From an uncultured Collinsella sp. (lineage in GTDB: Bacteria; Actinomycetota; Coriobacteriia; Coriobacteriales; Coriobacteriaceae), in contig CABURV010000052.1 in NCBI GenBank assembly GCA_902494035.1, positions 1 to 12,032 on the forward strand: 12,032 nucleotides of DNA, read 5' to 3'. This document shows positions 1-5,827 of this stretch, piece by piece. A program made the position numbers and the translations under genes. Every line of letters begins with the position of its first letter. Positions within the stretch are counted from its first letter, which is position 1. The notes under the pieces were generated by a model that was given only the letters and a program-made list of their open reading frames with translations, did no database searches and was not told where the DNA came from.

Positions 1-559
1 TCACAAGCGCGGCGATTATCCCTGGAAGATTGATGGCGAGGACGGCAAGCATTGCAAAAACACTCGCCCATACGCTCGATGCAACAAGTCTACCCAGCTC
101 GCCCATCGGTGCCTGGATGATGAGCTTTTCACGTTTGTTAAGACGCGCGGCAAGGAACGAGACGGCAACGGCCGTTGCGACCCATAGCAAGTACTCCTTC
201 GATCCGTCATAATAGGTGTACTCTCCATCCGATATCTGCAGAAACGGAAGTAGGGGAGAGAGCGGTGCCAAGATAAGACGTCCCGCGGCAAGAGGGTACA
301 GAAGCGCGGGCATGCTTGATGAAGAGGTATAGACACCGTCCTCCCCCGCATTCACAAGCGCATCCGCATAGGATGCTGACAATTCCTGCTCAACACGGGT
401 TATTCCCGACTCGAGGTATTCGACCCGTCCGTCGATGCCAGCCGCGCTCCTGAAGACGGGCAGAGCACAAAGAACCATCAACGCAACAACGACAACACAG
501 AGCGACCTGGAGGAGAGAAGCGACCTAAAGATCGCCTTCGAGATTTTGAGCATATTCAT
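1..559 (-). CDS. Multi-pass membrane protein, ABC-permease-like, partial (C-terminus beyond the left edge)
   Basis: The frame is open without a stop from the ATG at 559-557 to the left edge, giving at least 186 residues. It begins MNMLKISKAIFRSLL. A ribosome site AAGG lies 6 bases before the ATG. A basic N-terminus precedes a membrane segment at about residues 20-36 (VVVVALMVL). A soluble stretch at about 37-80 has a helical, charged part (VEYLESGITRVEQEL). Further hydrophobic segments lie at about 84-108, 123-139 and 155-185. One N-terminal membrane span, then an outer loop, then clustered spans is the layout of ABC-2-type permeases and of the membrane proteins that follow lactococcin 972-type bacteriocin genes. 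It lies 66 bp downstream of the secreted peptide gene on the same strand, so a role in export or immunity is inferred. No catalytic motif is visible, and an ATPase partner, if present, would be beyond the edge. Confidence 0.7.
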   Translation of the reverse strand, partial: MNMLKISKAIFRSLLSSRSLCVVVVALMVLCALPVFRSAAGIDGRVEYLESGITRVEQELSASYADALVNAGEDGVYTSSSSMPALLYPLAAGRLILAPLSPLLPFLQISDGEYTYYDGSKEYLLWVATAVAVSFLAARLNKREKLIIQAPMGELGRLVASSVWASVFAMLAVLAINLPGIIAALV

Positions 560-589
560 CGCCAACCTTAACCTCATCCAGTCGGAACA

Positions 590-618
590 GAGGGGCCGAA
601 CAAAATGCTCGGCCCCTC
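590..618 (-). terminator. Hairpin between the secreted peptide gene and the membrane protein gene
   Basis: A perfect 10-bp stem, GAGGGGCCGA (590-599) with TCGGCCCCTC (609-618), encloses a 9-base loop. It starts 8 bases after the TAG of the peptide gene. No run of U follows in the transcribed direction, so it is either a weak or partial terminator or an mRNA-stabilising stem. Such a stem would allow more peptide mRNA than membrane-protein mRNA to be made from one promoter. Confidence 0.55.
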
Positions 619-625
619 CTCGCAT

Positions 626-991
626 CTAGTAGGTGCTATAGACAAATTGCCATTTATCAGTTGTGCCAAGAACACCACAGGAGCACATTGCAGCGAGGCG
701 GGATTCCCTATGATGCGCGGATCGGCGATAGCCATTTCGGTAGGAGATCGTCTTGTAAGAGATGTTGAACATCGAGATGCTGTGCCCGCTTACGCCGCGA
801 GGACAGCTGTAGCTCCAGTAGGTATCGACGACGTCGTCCGTATACCCGAGGGGCTCAACGAGGGCACACTGGCTGCTCTCCTGGGAAGGAGGCATCGGGG
901 TATCCGCAAAAGCGGGGGCTCCCGGCAGCAACAGACAAAGAGCGAGGCCGAGGAAAACCAAGAGCTTACACGACTTAACAGTACTGAACAT
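626..991 (-). CDS. Secreted peptide precursor, lactococcin 972-like bacteriocin candidate
   Basis: This is a 121-residue protein. The chosen ATG is at 991-989 because GGAG lies about 6 bases before it; a TTG 12 bases upstream falls inside that ribosome site and is rejected. Residues 1-29 form a Sec signal peptide: basic KSCK, a Leu-rich core LLVFLGLALCLLLPG, then APAFA with likely cleavage before D30. The mature part has about 92 residues with four Cys (42, 63, 103, 105). Its last 63 residues run from W59 (WSYS), through GVSGHS and YKTIS, to TDKWQFVYSTY. This spacing and the ending recall mature lactococcin 972 (W, GVSS, SKTHS, TEKASFYYNFW, recalled from memory). Known loci of that family place a membrane immunity protein next, as seen here. 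Alternatives are another small secreted toxin or a cell-envelope peptide. The coding call is firm; the bacteriocin assignment is inference. Confidence 0.72.
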   Translation of the reverse strand: MFSTVKSCKLLVFLGLALCLLLPGAPAFADTPMPPSQESSQCALVEPLGYTDDVVDTYWSYSCPRGVSGHSISMFNISYKTISYRNGYRRSAHHRESRLAAMCSCGVLGTTDKWQFVYSTY

Positions 992-1039
992 AATCCTCTC
1001 CAATCTAGAGGGGTTTCGGTTGCAGCGTGCTGTGATTAC

Positions 1040-1049
1040 TTGCCGGCAA
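1040..1049. promoter_or_regulatory. 10-bp palindrome TTGCCGGCAA, operator candidate
   Basis: TTGCCGGCAA is a perfect even palindrome covering the possible -35 box of the plus-strand operon. It lies 48 bases upstream of the peptide start on the other strand. It could be a binding site for the adjacent Cro/C1-type regulator or for another repressor; this is inferred from position only. Confidence 0.3.
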
Positions 1050-1068
1050 AGTCAATTTAACATAAACT
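1040..1068 (+). promoter_or_regulatory. Possible promoter of the DUF2975-HTH operon
   Basis: TTGCCG (1040-1045) and TAAACT (1063-1068) are spaced by 17 bases and lie about 44 bases before the first start codon. The -10 box matches consensus at 4 of 6 positions. The match is modest, but the box sits in the only AT-rich stretch of the divergent region. Confidence 0.35.
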
Positions 1069-1074
1069 GTTAAA
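1056..1074. promoter_or_regulatory. Inverted repeat TTTAACA-N5-TGTTAAA, operator candidate
   Basis: TTTAACA (1056-1062) and TGTTAAA (1068-1074) are perfect 7-bp half-sites around a 5-bp centre, 19 bp in all. This size suits a dimeric helix-turn-helix repressor. It overlaps the possible -10 box of the plus-strand operon, so binding would block that operon and could also affect the divergent peptide gene. The cognate protein is not shown by the sequence; the YozG-type regulator encoded 560 bp away is the obvious candidate. Confidence 0.45.
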
Positions 1075-1111
1075 AAGTAACCTGAGTTTTTTAAATTCTT
1101 CGGAGGTTATT

Positions 1112-1624
1112 ATGAGTTCCGACAATCGCACTCCCCGGCTTCATTCCTTCCGCATCGCATGTGCGATAGCCTCTGCGACCCTTTGCGCCACCGCCATCGC
1201 ACAAGTGGCGTTCTCCTTAAAGCCAGCAATCGAAGTGCTCGACAACCCTGTAATTGCAGACTCCCCCGCGTATCCAGCCCTTGCGATCTCGACATTGGTC
1301 CCTGCCGTCATCGGTATCGCTACGACCATCCTCAGCGCCGTTCTCGTGTGGACGATCAAGAGCGGAGACCCCTTCAAGAAAGGGTCTGCGACATGCTTGA
1401 AGGTGCTCGGCATTCTCTTCGTTGTTCAAGCTGCCACCAGCCTCTACGCCGGCTCACTCAAAACCTCCGTTTCGATGTTTGGCGGCGAGGGGGCCGTCGG
1501 CGCCCAAGAGATCGCTTCATCATTCGATTGGACCTCTCTGGTTCTCGGCATCGTCCTGTTCATGCTTTCCCAGCTCTTCTTGTACGCCCGAGAGCTGTAC
1601 CTCGACTCCGACGAGATTGCGTAA
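1112..1624 (+). CDS. DUF2975 family membrane protein
   Basis: This is a 170-residue integral membrane protein. The ribosome site GGAGG lies 6 bases before the ATG. There are four predicted membrane segments: about 13-35, 56-80, 94-114 and 139-158. Two family hallmarks are visible. After the second segment comes IKSGDPFKK, the conserved small loop (GxPF) of DUF2975. After the fourth comes an acidic tail, ARELYLDSDEIA, matching the usual end of these proteins (ELQ..-DE-TI type). DUF2975 proteins are of unknown biochemical role and are very often encoded directly before a short YozG-type HTH regulator, as here (9-bp gap). The membrane protein may sense a signal or hold the regulator at the membrane, but that is inference. 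Confidence 0.85.
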   Translation: MSSDNRTPRLHSFRIACAIASATLCATAIAQVAFSLKPAIEVLDNPVIADSPAYPALAISTLVPAVIGIATTILSAVLVWTIKSGDPFKKGSATCLKVLGILFVVQAATSLYAGSLKTSVSMFGGEGAVGAQEIASSFDWTSLVLGIVLFMLSQLFLYARELYLDSDEIA

Positions 1625-1633
1625 GGAAACGCC

Positions 1634-1885
1634 ATGCCCGTAATTGTTCGCCTCGACAAGATCATGGCCGAGCGAAAGATTTCCTCGAACGAACTTGCCG
1701 AAAGGATTGGAACCACGCCCGTGAACCTGTCCCGTATTAAAAAAGGGCATATTCGCGGCATTCGCTTCAACACACTCGAGCAGCTATGCCTCGCCCTTCG
1801 TTGCCAACCCGGAGACCTTCTCGAAGTCATGAGCGAAGAGGATGCCCGAAAGGAGTTCGGACTCGATTGGTCCGCCGAGGATTAG
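1634..1885 (+). CDS. Cro/C1-type (XRE) transcriptional regulator, YozG-like
   Basis: This is an 83-residue DNA-binding protein with AAGGAAA before the ATG. It opens with MPVIVRLDKIMAERKISSNE. The helix-turn-helix follows at about residues 17-45: ELAERIGTTPVNLSRIKKG is the second to recognition-helix stretch. The family-typical IRFNTLEQLCLALRCQPGDLLE runs at 43-64. It is only 9 bp behind the DUF2975 gene, a widely seen pair, so both are probably co-transcribed. It may control the divergent region with palindromes at 1040-1074. The tail after GDLLE (about 19 residues, acidic) is slightly longer than in the shortest homologues. Its TAG stop is in the same frame as the recombinase remnant that starts with the next codon. 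Confidence 0.88.
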   Translation: MPVIVRLDKIMAERKISSNELAERIGTTPVNLSRIKKGHIRGIRFNTLEQLCLALRCQPGDLLEVMSEEDARKEFGLDWSAED

Positions 1886-2611
1886 AGGGCGGTCGTACTC
1901 GCCCTGCACACGGGGATGCGAATCGGCGAGGTCTGCGGCCTTCGGTGGTGCGATGTGGATTTCGAGACGGGCCTGATCTCGATCAGACACTCGGTGGCGT
2001 ACGCGAAGGGAATGGGTTCGTTCATCAAGGACACCAAGACCCATGACGCCAGGGGTATCCCCATCGACCCGGTCGGCCTACTCCCCTTCCTGAAGGAGAC
2101 CCACGAGATCGACTGCGGAAAGCTGCGCTTGCGCGGCCTTACCGGGGCGGTCGAGATCGGGGACTGCTACATCCTGTCGGAGCCGGGCGCGACCTTCGTG
2201 ACGACAAGCTATATCCGCAGGGCGTTCAAGACGTTCTCGGAGACCAACGGCCTCATGGGCACCAACGACGAGCTGATCACGTTCCACGGCCTTCGCCACA
2301 CGTTCGCAACGCAGTGGATCCGCCAAGGCGGCGATATCAAGGCGCTCCAATCGATCCTCGGCCACAAGGACGCCATGGCGACGCTCAACGTCTACGCCGA
2401 CATCGAGCCCATCTCCAAAATCCATAACATGCTGCGCGCCACGCCGTGCCTTTGGCGCGGGCACCTCGGGCCGAGGGTCGATCCGGGTCCCATGTTCCAA
2501 CAGAGGATCCAGGAGTCCATCGAGACGCTCCAGCCGTTCGGCTACGGCATCACCGAGCCGGACGACCGAAATATCGCCATACGCGACGTGAAGACGAACA
2601 GTTGGCTCTAG
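1886..2611 (+). pseudogene. Tyrosine recombinase (phage-type integrase), N-terminally truncated
   Basis: Recombinase similarity begins directly after the regulator's stop: RAVVLALHTGMRIGEVCGLRW is the start of the catalytic domain. All catalytic residues are present. Numbered from the internal ATG at 1916, they are R2 (TGMRIGE), K41 (KDTKTHDARG), H124 and R127 (HGLRH), H150 (LGHKD) and nucleophile Y160 (NVYAD). The N-terminal arm-binding and core-binding domains, usually 150 or more residues, are missing, and the ATG at 1916 has no ribosome site and starts inside a core motif. The fragment is therefore a remnant. After about residue 175 the protein (from TPCLWRGH to KTNSWL) no longer looks like a recombinase end, so the 3' part may also be rearranged. 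It marks a former integrative element. Confidence 0.8.
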
Positions 2612-2679
2612 CTCACCGAGTACGCGGCAGTGCTGGGCCCATCCCAACTGAGGTCACGGTGGTCCGATAGGGGCGCCGC

Positions 2680-2697
2680 CCGCGGCATGCGCCGCGG
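2680..2697. repeat. GC-rich perfect hairpin
   Basis: CCGCGGC (2680-2686) and GCCGCGG (2691-2697) form a 7-bp perfect stem with a 4-base loop. No U-tract follows on either strand. It may be an attachment-site relic or a weak terminator behind the recombinase remnant. Confidence 0.3.
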
Positions 2698-2748
2698 AGC
2701 GGTATCCCCTACCGAAGGGCGGGGATGCCCTCCGCTTCCAGTTCGGAA

Positions 2749-2811
2749 TCAGCCGTCGGAGGCGTTCGGCTGACTGCGGGAACGGCCTGTCCGCTCAATG
2801 TGTTCGGCTGA
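2749..2811. repeat. Cluster of CGGCTGA repeats, direct and inverted
   Basis: TCAGCCG (2749-2755) pairs with CGGCTGA (2767-2773) over an 11-base loop. The 10-base direct repeat GTTCGGCTGA occurs at 2764-2773 and 2802-2811, 38 bp apart. Such clusters near an integrase can be protein-binding arms of an attachment site, but no defined att core is recognisable. Confidence 0.3.
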
Positions 2812-2937
2812 GATCGGAAATCAACCCAACACGAGCCGGACACGCGCCAGACGGCTCTTCCCCGTACGGCCTTCCCCCTTACGCTCATGTTGCAGGCATG
2901 TAACGCCGCAGCGAGCGCGCCTTTTTTGCGCCAGACA

Positions 2938-2960
2938 GGTACAATGATGAACACTGTACC
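2938..2960. promoter_or_regulatory. Possible operator over a -10-like TACAAT before the ACT-domain gene
   Basis: TACAAT (2940-2945) resembles a -10 box 62 bases upstream of the start codon, but no good -35 is seen 16-18 bases before it. It overlaps GGTACA (2938-2943), which is inversely repeated as TGTACC (2955-2960). Confidence 0.25.
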
Positions 2961-3007
2961 GTAGCGGAGCGCCCCGCGCGCGCCGCAAGCACGCGAAAGG
3001 GTTTCCC

Positions 3008-3295
3008 ATGGCCGAGATCTCGTCCTCCCGTATCGTCATCACCGTCCTTGGCAAGAACCGCCCCGGCATCGTCGCCGGCGTCACCCGCGTTCTGGGCGAG
3101 GCCAACGTCGACATCCGCGACATCACGCAGTCCATTATCGAGGACATCTTCACCATGACCATGCTGGCCGACACCGCCGAGTCCAAGCTCGACTTCGCCG
3201 AGCTGCAGAAGGCCCTGGCCGAGGCCGGCGAGCTTTCGGGCGTCAACGTGTCCATCCAGCGCGAGGACGTCTTTAACTTTATGTACCGCCTGTAG
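3008..3295 (+). CDS. ACT domain-containing protein (UPF0237 family)
   Basis: A 95-residue single ACT domain of the UPF0237 family, whose members usually have about 90 residues. A ribosome site AAAGGG lies 6 bases before the ATG. The first strand and turn read IVITVLGKNRPGIVAGV (residues 9-25), the glycine-rich ligand-binding turn of ACT domains. Helix and second strand follow with NVDIRDITQSII (33-44). The closing QREDVFNFMYRL (84-95) is the family-typical C-terminus. ACT domains bind amino acids or other small ligands and usually act as dimers. Single-domain members such as GcvR relatives are thought to regulate other proteins, but the ligand and partner of this family are unknown. It stands alone, 78 bp before the citrate synthase gene, and a shared transcript is possible but not shown. 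Confidence 0.9.
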   Translation: MAEISSSRIVITVLGKNRPGIVAGVTRVLGEANVDIRDITQSIIEDIFTMTMLADTAESKLDFAELQKALAEAGELSGVNVSIQREDVFNFMYRL

Positions 3296-3373
3296 CGAAC
3301 AGGCCGTGCGGGAACAGGCCGGCGCATCTGCACCCAAGCACGCCGCCCCCACACGGCCCCGAGAGGAGCGCGC

Positions 3374-4792
3374 ATGGCTTACGACGCCAAGAAAATCTAC
3401 TACCGCTTCGATGACCATCTGAGCCGCCTGGTCTTGGATTATGAGGCGAGCCGCCAGATTTCGCCCGAAAGCGAAAACCTCTACCACGGCATGCCGACTA
3501 ATCCGTATGACGAGGGTCTGTTCGTCGAGCATAACGTCAAGCGCGGCCTACGCAATGCCGACGGCTCGGGCGTGGTTGCGGGCCTTACCCGCATCTCGGA
3601 CGTGCACGGCTACAACAAGGTCGACGGCAAGGTCGTACCCGACCAGGGCAAGCTCACGCTGCGCGGCTATAGCATCGAGGACCTGGTCAACAACGCCCAG
3701 GCCGAGAATCGCTATGGCTACGAAGAGGTCGCCTACCTGCTCATCACGGGCTCGCTGCCCAACAAAGAGGAGCTCGACGGTTTTTGCGGACGTCTGGGCG
3801 CTTTTAGGCACCTGAGCGACGAGTACGTCAAAGAGTTCCCCATGACCACGGTGTCGTCGAGCATCATGAATGTGCTTCAGCGCGCCGTGCTGCTGCTCTA
3901 CGCCTTCGATGCCGAGCCCGACGCCATTACACCCGAGCACGAAATCGACGTCGCCATCTCCATGCTCGCCCGTCTCCCCCGCATCGCCGCCTTCGCGCAT
4001 ATGGCCTCGGTCGCCAAGCGCCGCGGCTCCGAGGTTCATGTACCGCACCCCACACCCGGCCTCTCCACCGCCGAGACCATCCTGCAGGTGTTGCGCGGCG
4101 GCATGGCATTCACCCGCGACGAAGCCATGCTGCTCGACGTGATGCTCATGCTGCATGCCGAGCACGGCGGCGGCAACAACTCCACGTTTGCCTGCCGCGT
4201 GCTGTCCTCCTCGGCCACCGACCCGTATTCCGCCTACGCCGCGGCCATCGGCTCTCTCAAGGGTCCGCGTCACGGCGGCGCCAACGCCAAGGTCGTGTCC
4301 ATGCACGAGGACATCCGTGCGCATGTCTCCAATTGGGAGGACGAGGACGAGGTCGCAGCCTACCTGGGCAAGATCCTCGACAAGCAGGCCTTCGACGGCA
4401 CGGGTCTCATCTACGGTATGGGCCACGCCGTCTACACGCTGAGCGACCCGCGCGCCGAGGTGTGCCGCCGTTACGCGCGCACGCTTGCCGCCAAGAAGGA
4501 CCTGGGCGATGAGTTCGCGCTCATCGAGCGCATCGAACGCCTGGCACCGCAGGTGATGCGCGACCACGGTATGACCAAGCCTATCTGCGCCAACATCGAC
4601 CTGTACACGGGCTTTATCTACAAGATGCTCGGCGTGCCCGAGACGCTCTTTACGCCGCTATTCGCCGTCGCCCGCATGGCCGGCTGGTCGGCGCACCGCA
4701 TGGAAGAGCTCTTCTGCGCGCACCGCATCATCCGCCCGGCATACCGTCCGGTAATCGAGCCGCTGGAGTACAAGCCGCTCGCCGACCGCTAG
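3374..4792 (+). CDS. gltA: Citrate synthase (citrate/2-methylcitrate synthase family)
   Basis: A 472-residue cytoplasmic enzyme condensing acetyl-CoA and oxaloacetate to citrate. GAGAGGAG sits 6 bases before the ATG. All catalytic residues are visible: the His of LHAEHGGGNNSTF (H264), H300 in GPRHGGANAKV and D409 in ANIDLYTGFIYK. The oxaloacetate-binding part GMGHAVYTLSDPRAEV contains H351 and R360. An N-terminal extension of about 60 residues before GLRNADGSGVV is usual for the clostridial and coriobacterial branch, which is longer than the roughly 370-residue Bacillus type. In fermentative gut anaerobes this enzyme serves a partial TCA route toward 2-oxoglutarate and glutamate. A 2-methylcitrate activity cannot be excluded from sequence alone. 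The gene ends in a clear terminator, so it is not joined to the following HAD gene. Confidence 0.93.
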   Translation: MAYDAKKIYYRFDDHLSRLVLDYEASRQISPESENLYHGMPTNPYDEGLFVEHNVKRGLRNADGSGVVAGLTRISDVHGYNKVDGKVVPDQGKLTLRGYSIEDLVNNAQAENRYGYEEVAYLLITGSLPNKEELDGFCGRLGAFRHLSDEYVKEFPMTTVSSSIMNVLQRAVLLLYAFDAEPDAITPEHEIDVAISMLARLPRIAAFAHMASVAKRRGSEVHVPHPTPGLSTAETILQVLRGGMAFTRDEAMLLDVMLMLHAEHGGGNNSTFACRVLSSSATDPYSAYAAAIGSLKGPRHGGANAKVVSMHEDIRAHVSNWEDEDEVAAYLGKILDKQAFDGTGLIYGMGHAVYTLSDPRAEVCRRYARTLAAKKDLGDEFALIERIERLAPQVMRDHGMTKPICANIDLYTGFIYKMLGVPETLFTPLFAVARMAGWSAHRMEELFCAHRIIRPAYRPVIEPLEYKPLADR

Positions 4793-4814
4793 GACGCGGA
4801 CCGTTATAGAACTC

Positions 4815-4854
4815 AAGCGTGGCCAGGGCATCACCGCCCTCGGCCACGCTTTTT
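4815..4854 (+). terminator. Intrinsic terminator of the citrate synthase gene
   Basis: AGCGTGGCC (4816-4824) pairs with GGCCACGCT (4842-4850). Inside it AGGGC pairs with GCCCT, leaving a 6-base loop and one bulged C. TTTT follows at 4851. It lies 23 bases after the stop codon. Confidence 0.92.
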
Positions 4855-4879
4855 ATGCCAGCAGAAAGGGCTGCATCGA

Positions 4880-5722
4880 ATGATTGTTTTTTCCGATATG
4901 GACGGAACGCTGTTGACGAGTGACAAGCAGATGAGCGACGCCACCTGGGCGATGCTCGACGAACTTGCGCGCCGCGGTATTGAGTTTGTGCCCTGCACGG
5001 GGCGCCCGCTGTCAGGCGTCTTTGAGCCCATCCTCGCTCACCCCGCCGTACACTACGCGGTCTGTGCCAACGGTGCCAGCGTCTGGCAGCTCGACGACGG
5101 TACGCCCACCGATGCCTCACGTGCTACGCGCATTTTGAGCCGGCCGCTCGACTGCGGCATCGCCCACCGTATCCACCGTATCGCCGCCGGCCATGACGTC
5201 ACCTTCGACATTTTCGCGGACGGGCAGTGCTTCCTCCCCCGCTCGCTCTACACGCGCCTGGACGAATTCTGCGGCGGCGACCCCCACATCGCGGCTTCGC
5301 TCAAGCGCACACGAACACCGATCGACATGGATATCGACAACAAGATCGACGAGGTCGAGACGCTCGAACGCATCGCCATGTACTGGCACGACCCGGCCGA
5401 TCGCGACGCCATCGCGGCGGCGCTCGACACGCTCGGAGGCATTGAGGTCACGCGTTCGTACGCCATGAATATCGAGGTTATGGGCGCGGGAGCCACCAAG
5501 GGAACGGCCCTCACATGGCTGTGCGAGCATCTGGGCGAGTGTCTCGCCGACGCCTGGGCGTTCGGCGACAACATCAACGACATCCCCATGCTGCAGGCAG
5601 CGGGCCACGGCATGGCCATGATCAACGCCGAGCCCGAGGACCGCGACGCCGCCGACGCCATCACCGAATACAACAACGACCACGACGGCGTCGCCCGCAC
5701 CATCATGGCCGCCCTCGCCTAG
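4880..5722 (+). CDS. HAD superfamily (Cof-type, IIB) hydrolase
   Basis: A 280-residue cytoplasmic phosphatase of the Cof/HAD-IIB group, which hydrolyses sugar phosphates, nucleotides or cofactor phosphates. The four HAD motifs are complete. Motif I is DMDGTLL (nucleophile D6, acid D8), motif II is CTGRP (T40), motif III is K207 in GAGATKGTAL, and motif IV is FGDNINDIPML (D230, D234). The cap domain lies between motifs II and III, about residues 85-195. GAAAGGG is 9 bases before the ATG, a slightly long spacing. It is preceded by the citrate synthase terminator and is probably expressed alone. The TAG stop lies in the CTAGT at the start of the downstream palindromic repeat. The substrate cannot be assigned. 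It is a distant paralogue of the convergent HAD gene at 5828-6622. Confidence 0.92.
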   Translation: MIVFSDMDGTLLTSDKQMSDATWAMLDELARRGIEFVPCTGRPLSGVFEPILAHPAVHYAVCANGASVWQLDDGTPTDASRATRILSRPLDCGIAHRIHRIAAGHDVTFDIFADGQCFLPRSLYTRLDEFCGGDPHIAASLKRTRTPIDMDIDNKIDEVETLERIAMYWHDPADRDAIAAALDTLGGIEVTRSYAMNIEVMGAGATKGTALTWLCEHLGECLADAWAFGDNINDIPMLQAAGHGMAMINAEPEDRDAADAITEYNNDHDGVARTIMAALA

Positions 5723-5727
5723 TCGTT

Positions 5728-5759
5728 GGACGTTCTTAAACGACTAGTCGTTGGGGACA
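5728..5759 (+). repeat. Intergenic palindromic repeat, copy A (behind the first HAD gene)
   Basis: This is a 32-bp unit containing the 14-bp perfect palindrome AACGACTAGTCGTT (5739-5752) and ending in GGGGACA. It is identical at 31 of 32 positions to the reverse complement of 6790-6821. Just before it, CTAGTCGTTGG (5719-5729) is repeated at 5744-5754, and the HAD stop codon lies inside the first of these. The form resembles REP/BIME-type elements. Confidence 0.8.
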
Positions 5760-5790
5760 GCCTTCGCAAAAAGCTGCAAGGACTGTCCCC
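5753..5790. terminator. Hairpin in the convergent intergenic space, GGGGACAG/CTGTCCCC
   Basis: GGGGACAGCCTT (5753-5764) pairs with AAGG-A-CTGTCCCC (5778-5790), giving 12 bp with one bulged A and a 13-base loop. It lies between two convergent HAD genes and could end transcription from either side. Neither strand has a proper U-run, so efficiency is uncertain. Its outer arm is shared with repeat copy A. Confidence 0.5.
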
Positions 5791-5795
5791 CACTG

Positions 5796-5826
5796 CCGGC
5801 AGAAAAGGAACGTCCCCATCTGCCGG
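5796..5826 (-). terminator. Hairpin directly behind the second HAD gene
   Basis: CCGGCAGA (5796-5803) and TCTGCCGG (5819-5826) form an 8-bp perfect stem with a 15-base loop, one base from the TAA of the minus-strand HAD gene. No U-run follows. The loop contains GGAACGTCCCC, a partial echo of the repeat's GGACGTTC, so this is probably another module of the same repeat family. Confidence 0.45.
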
Positions 5827-5827
5827 A

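Larger units (their letters stand above)
2612..3007. other. Gene-free stretch after the recombinase remnant
   Basis: No credible gene is visible here; reading frames are short and lack ribosome sites. It holds a GC-rich hairpin (2680-2697) and three copies of CGGCTGA or its complement: TCAGCCG at 2749-2755, and CGGCTGA at 2767-2773 and 2805-2811. The last two are part of a direct repeat GTTCGGCTGA (2764-2773, 2802-2811). The end holds the probable control region of the ACT-domain gene. The first 200 bp are best read as debris of the integrated element. Confidence 0.5.

Noticed and set aside
16..351. A 111-residue minus-strand reading frame at the left edge
   Set aside because: It is in a different frame from the longer open frame 1-559, which has a ribosome site, membrane segments and no stops.
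605..1060. A 151-residue plus-strand reading frame
   Set aside because: It runs antisense to the secreted peptide gene, lacks a ribosome site, and has no recognisable protein character.
1916..2611. The recombinase frame as an intact gene starting at ATG 1916
   Set aside because: The ATG encodes the residue just before the catalytic Arg of a core motif, has no ribosome site, and the protein would lack all DNA-binding N-terminal domains.
2612..2937. A CRISPR array or phage attachment site
   Set aside because: The repeats are only 7-10 bp and irregularly spaced, there are no spacers, and no tRNA gene or duplicated att core was seen.
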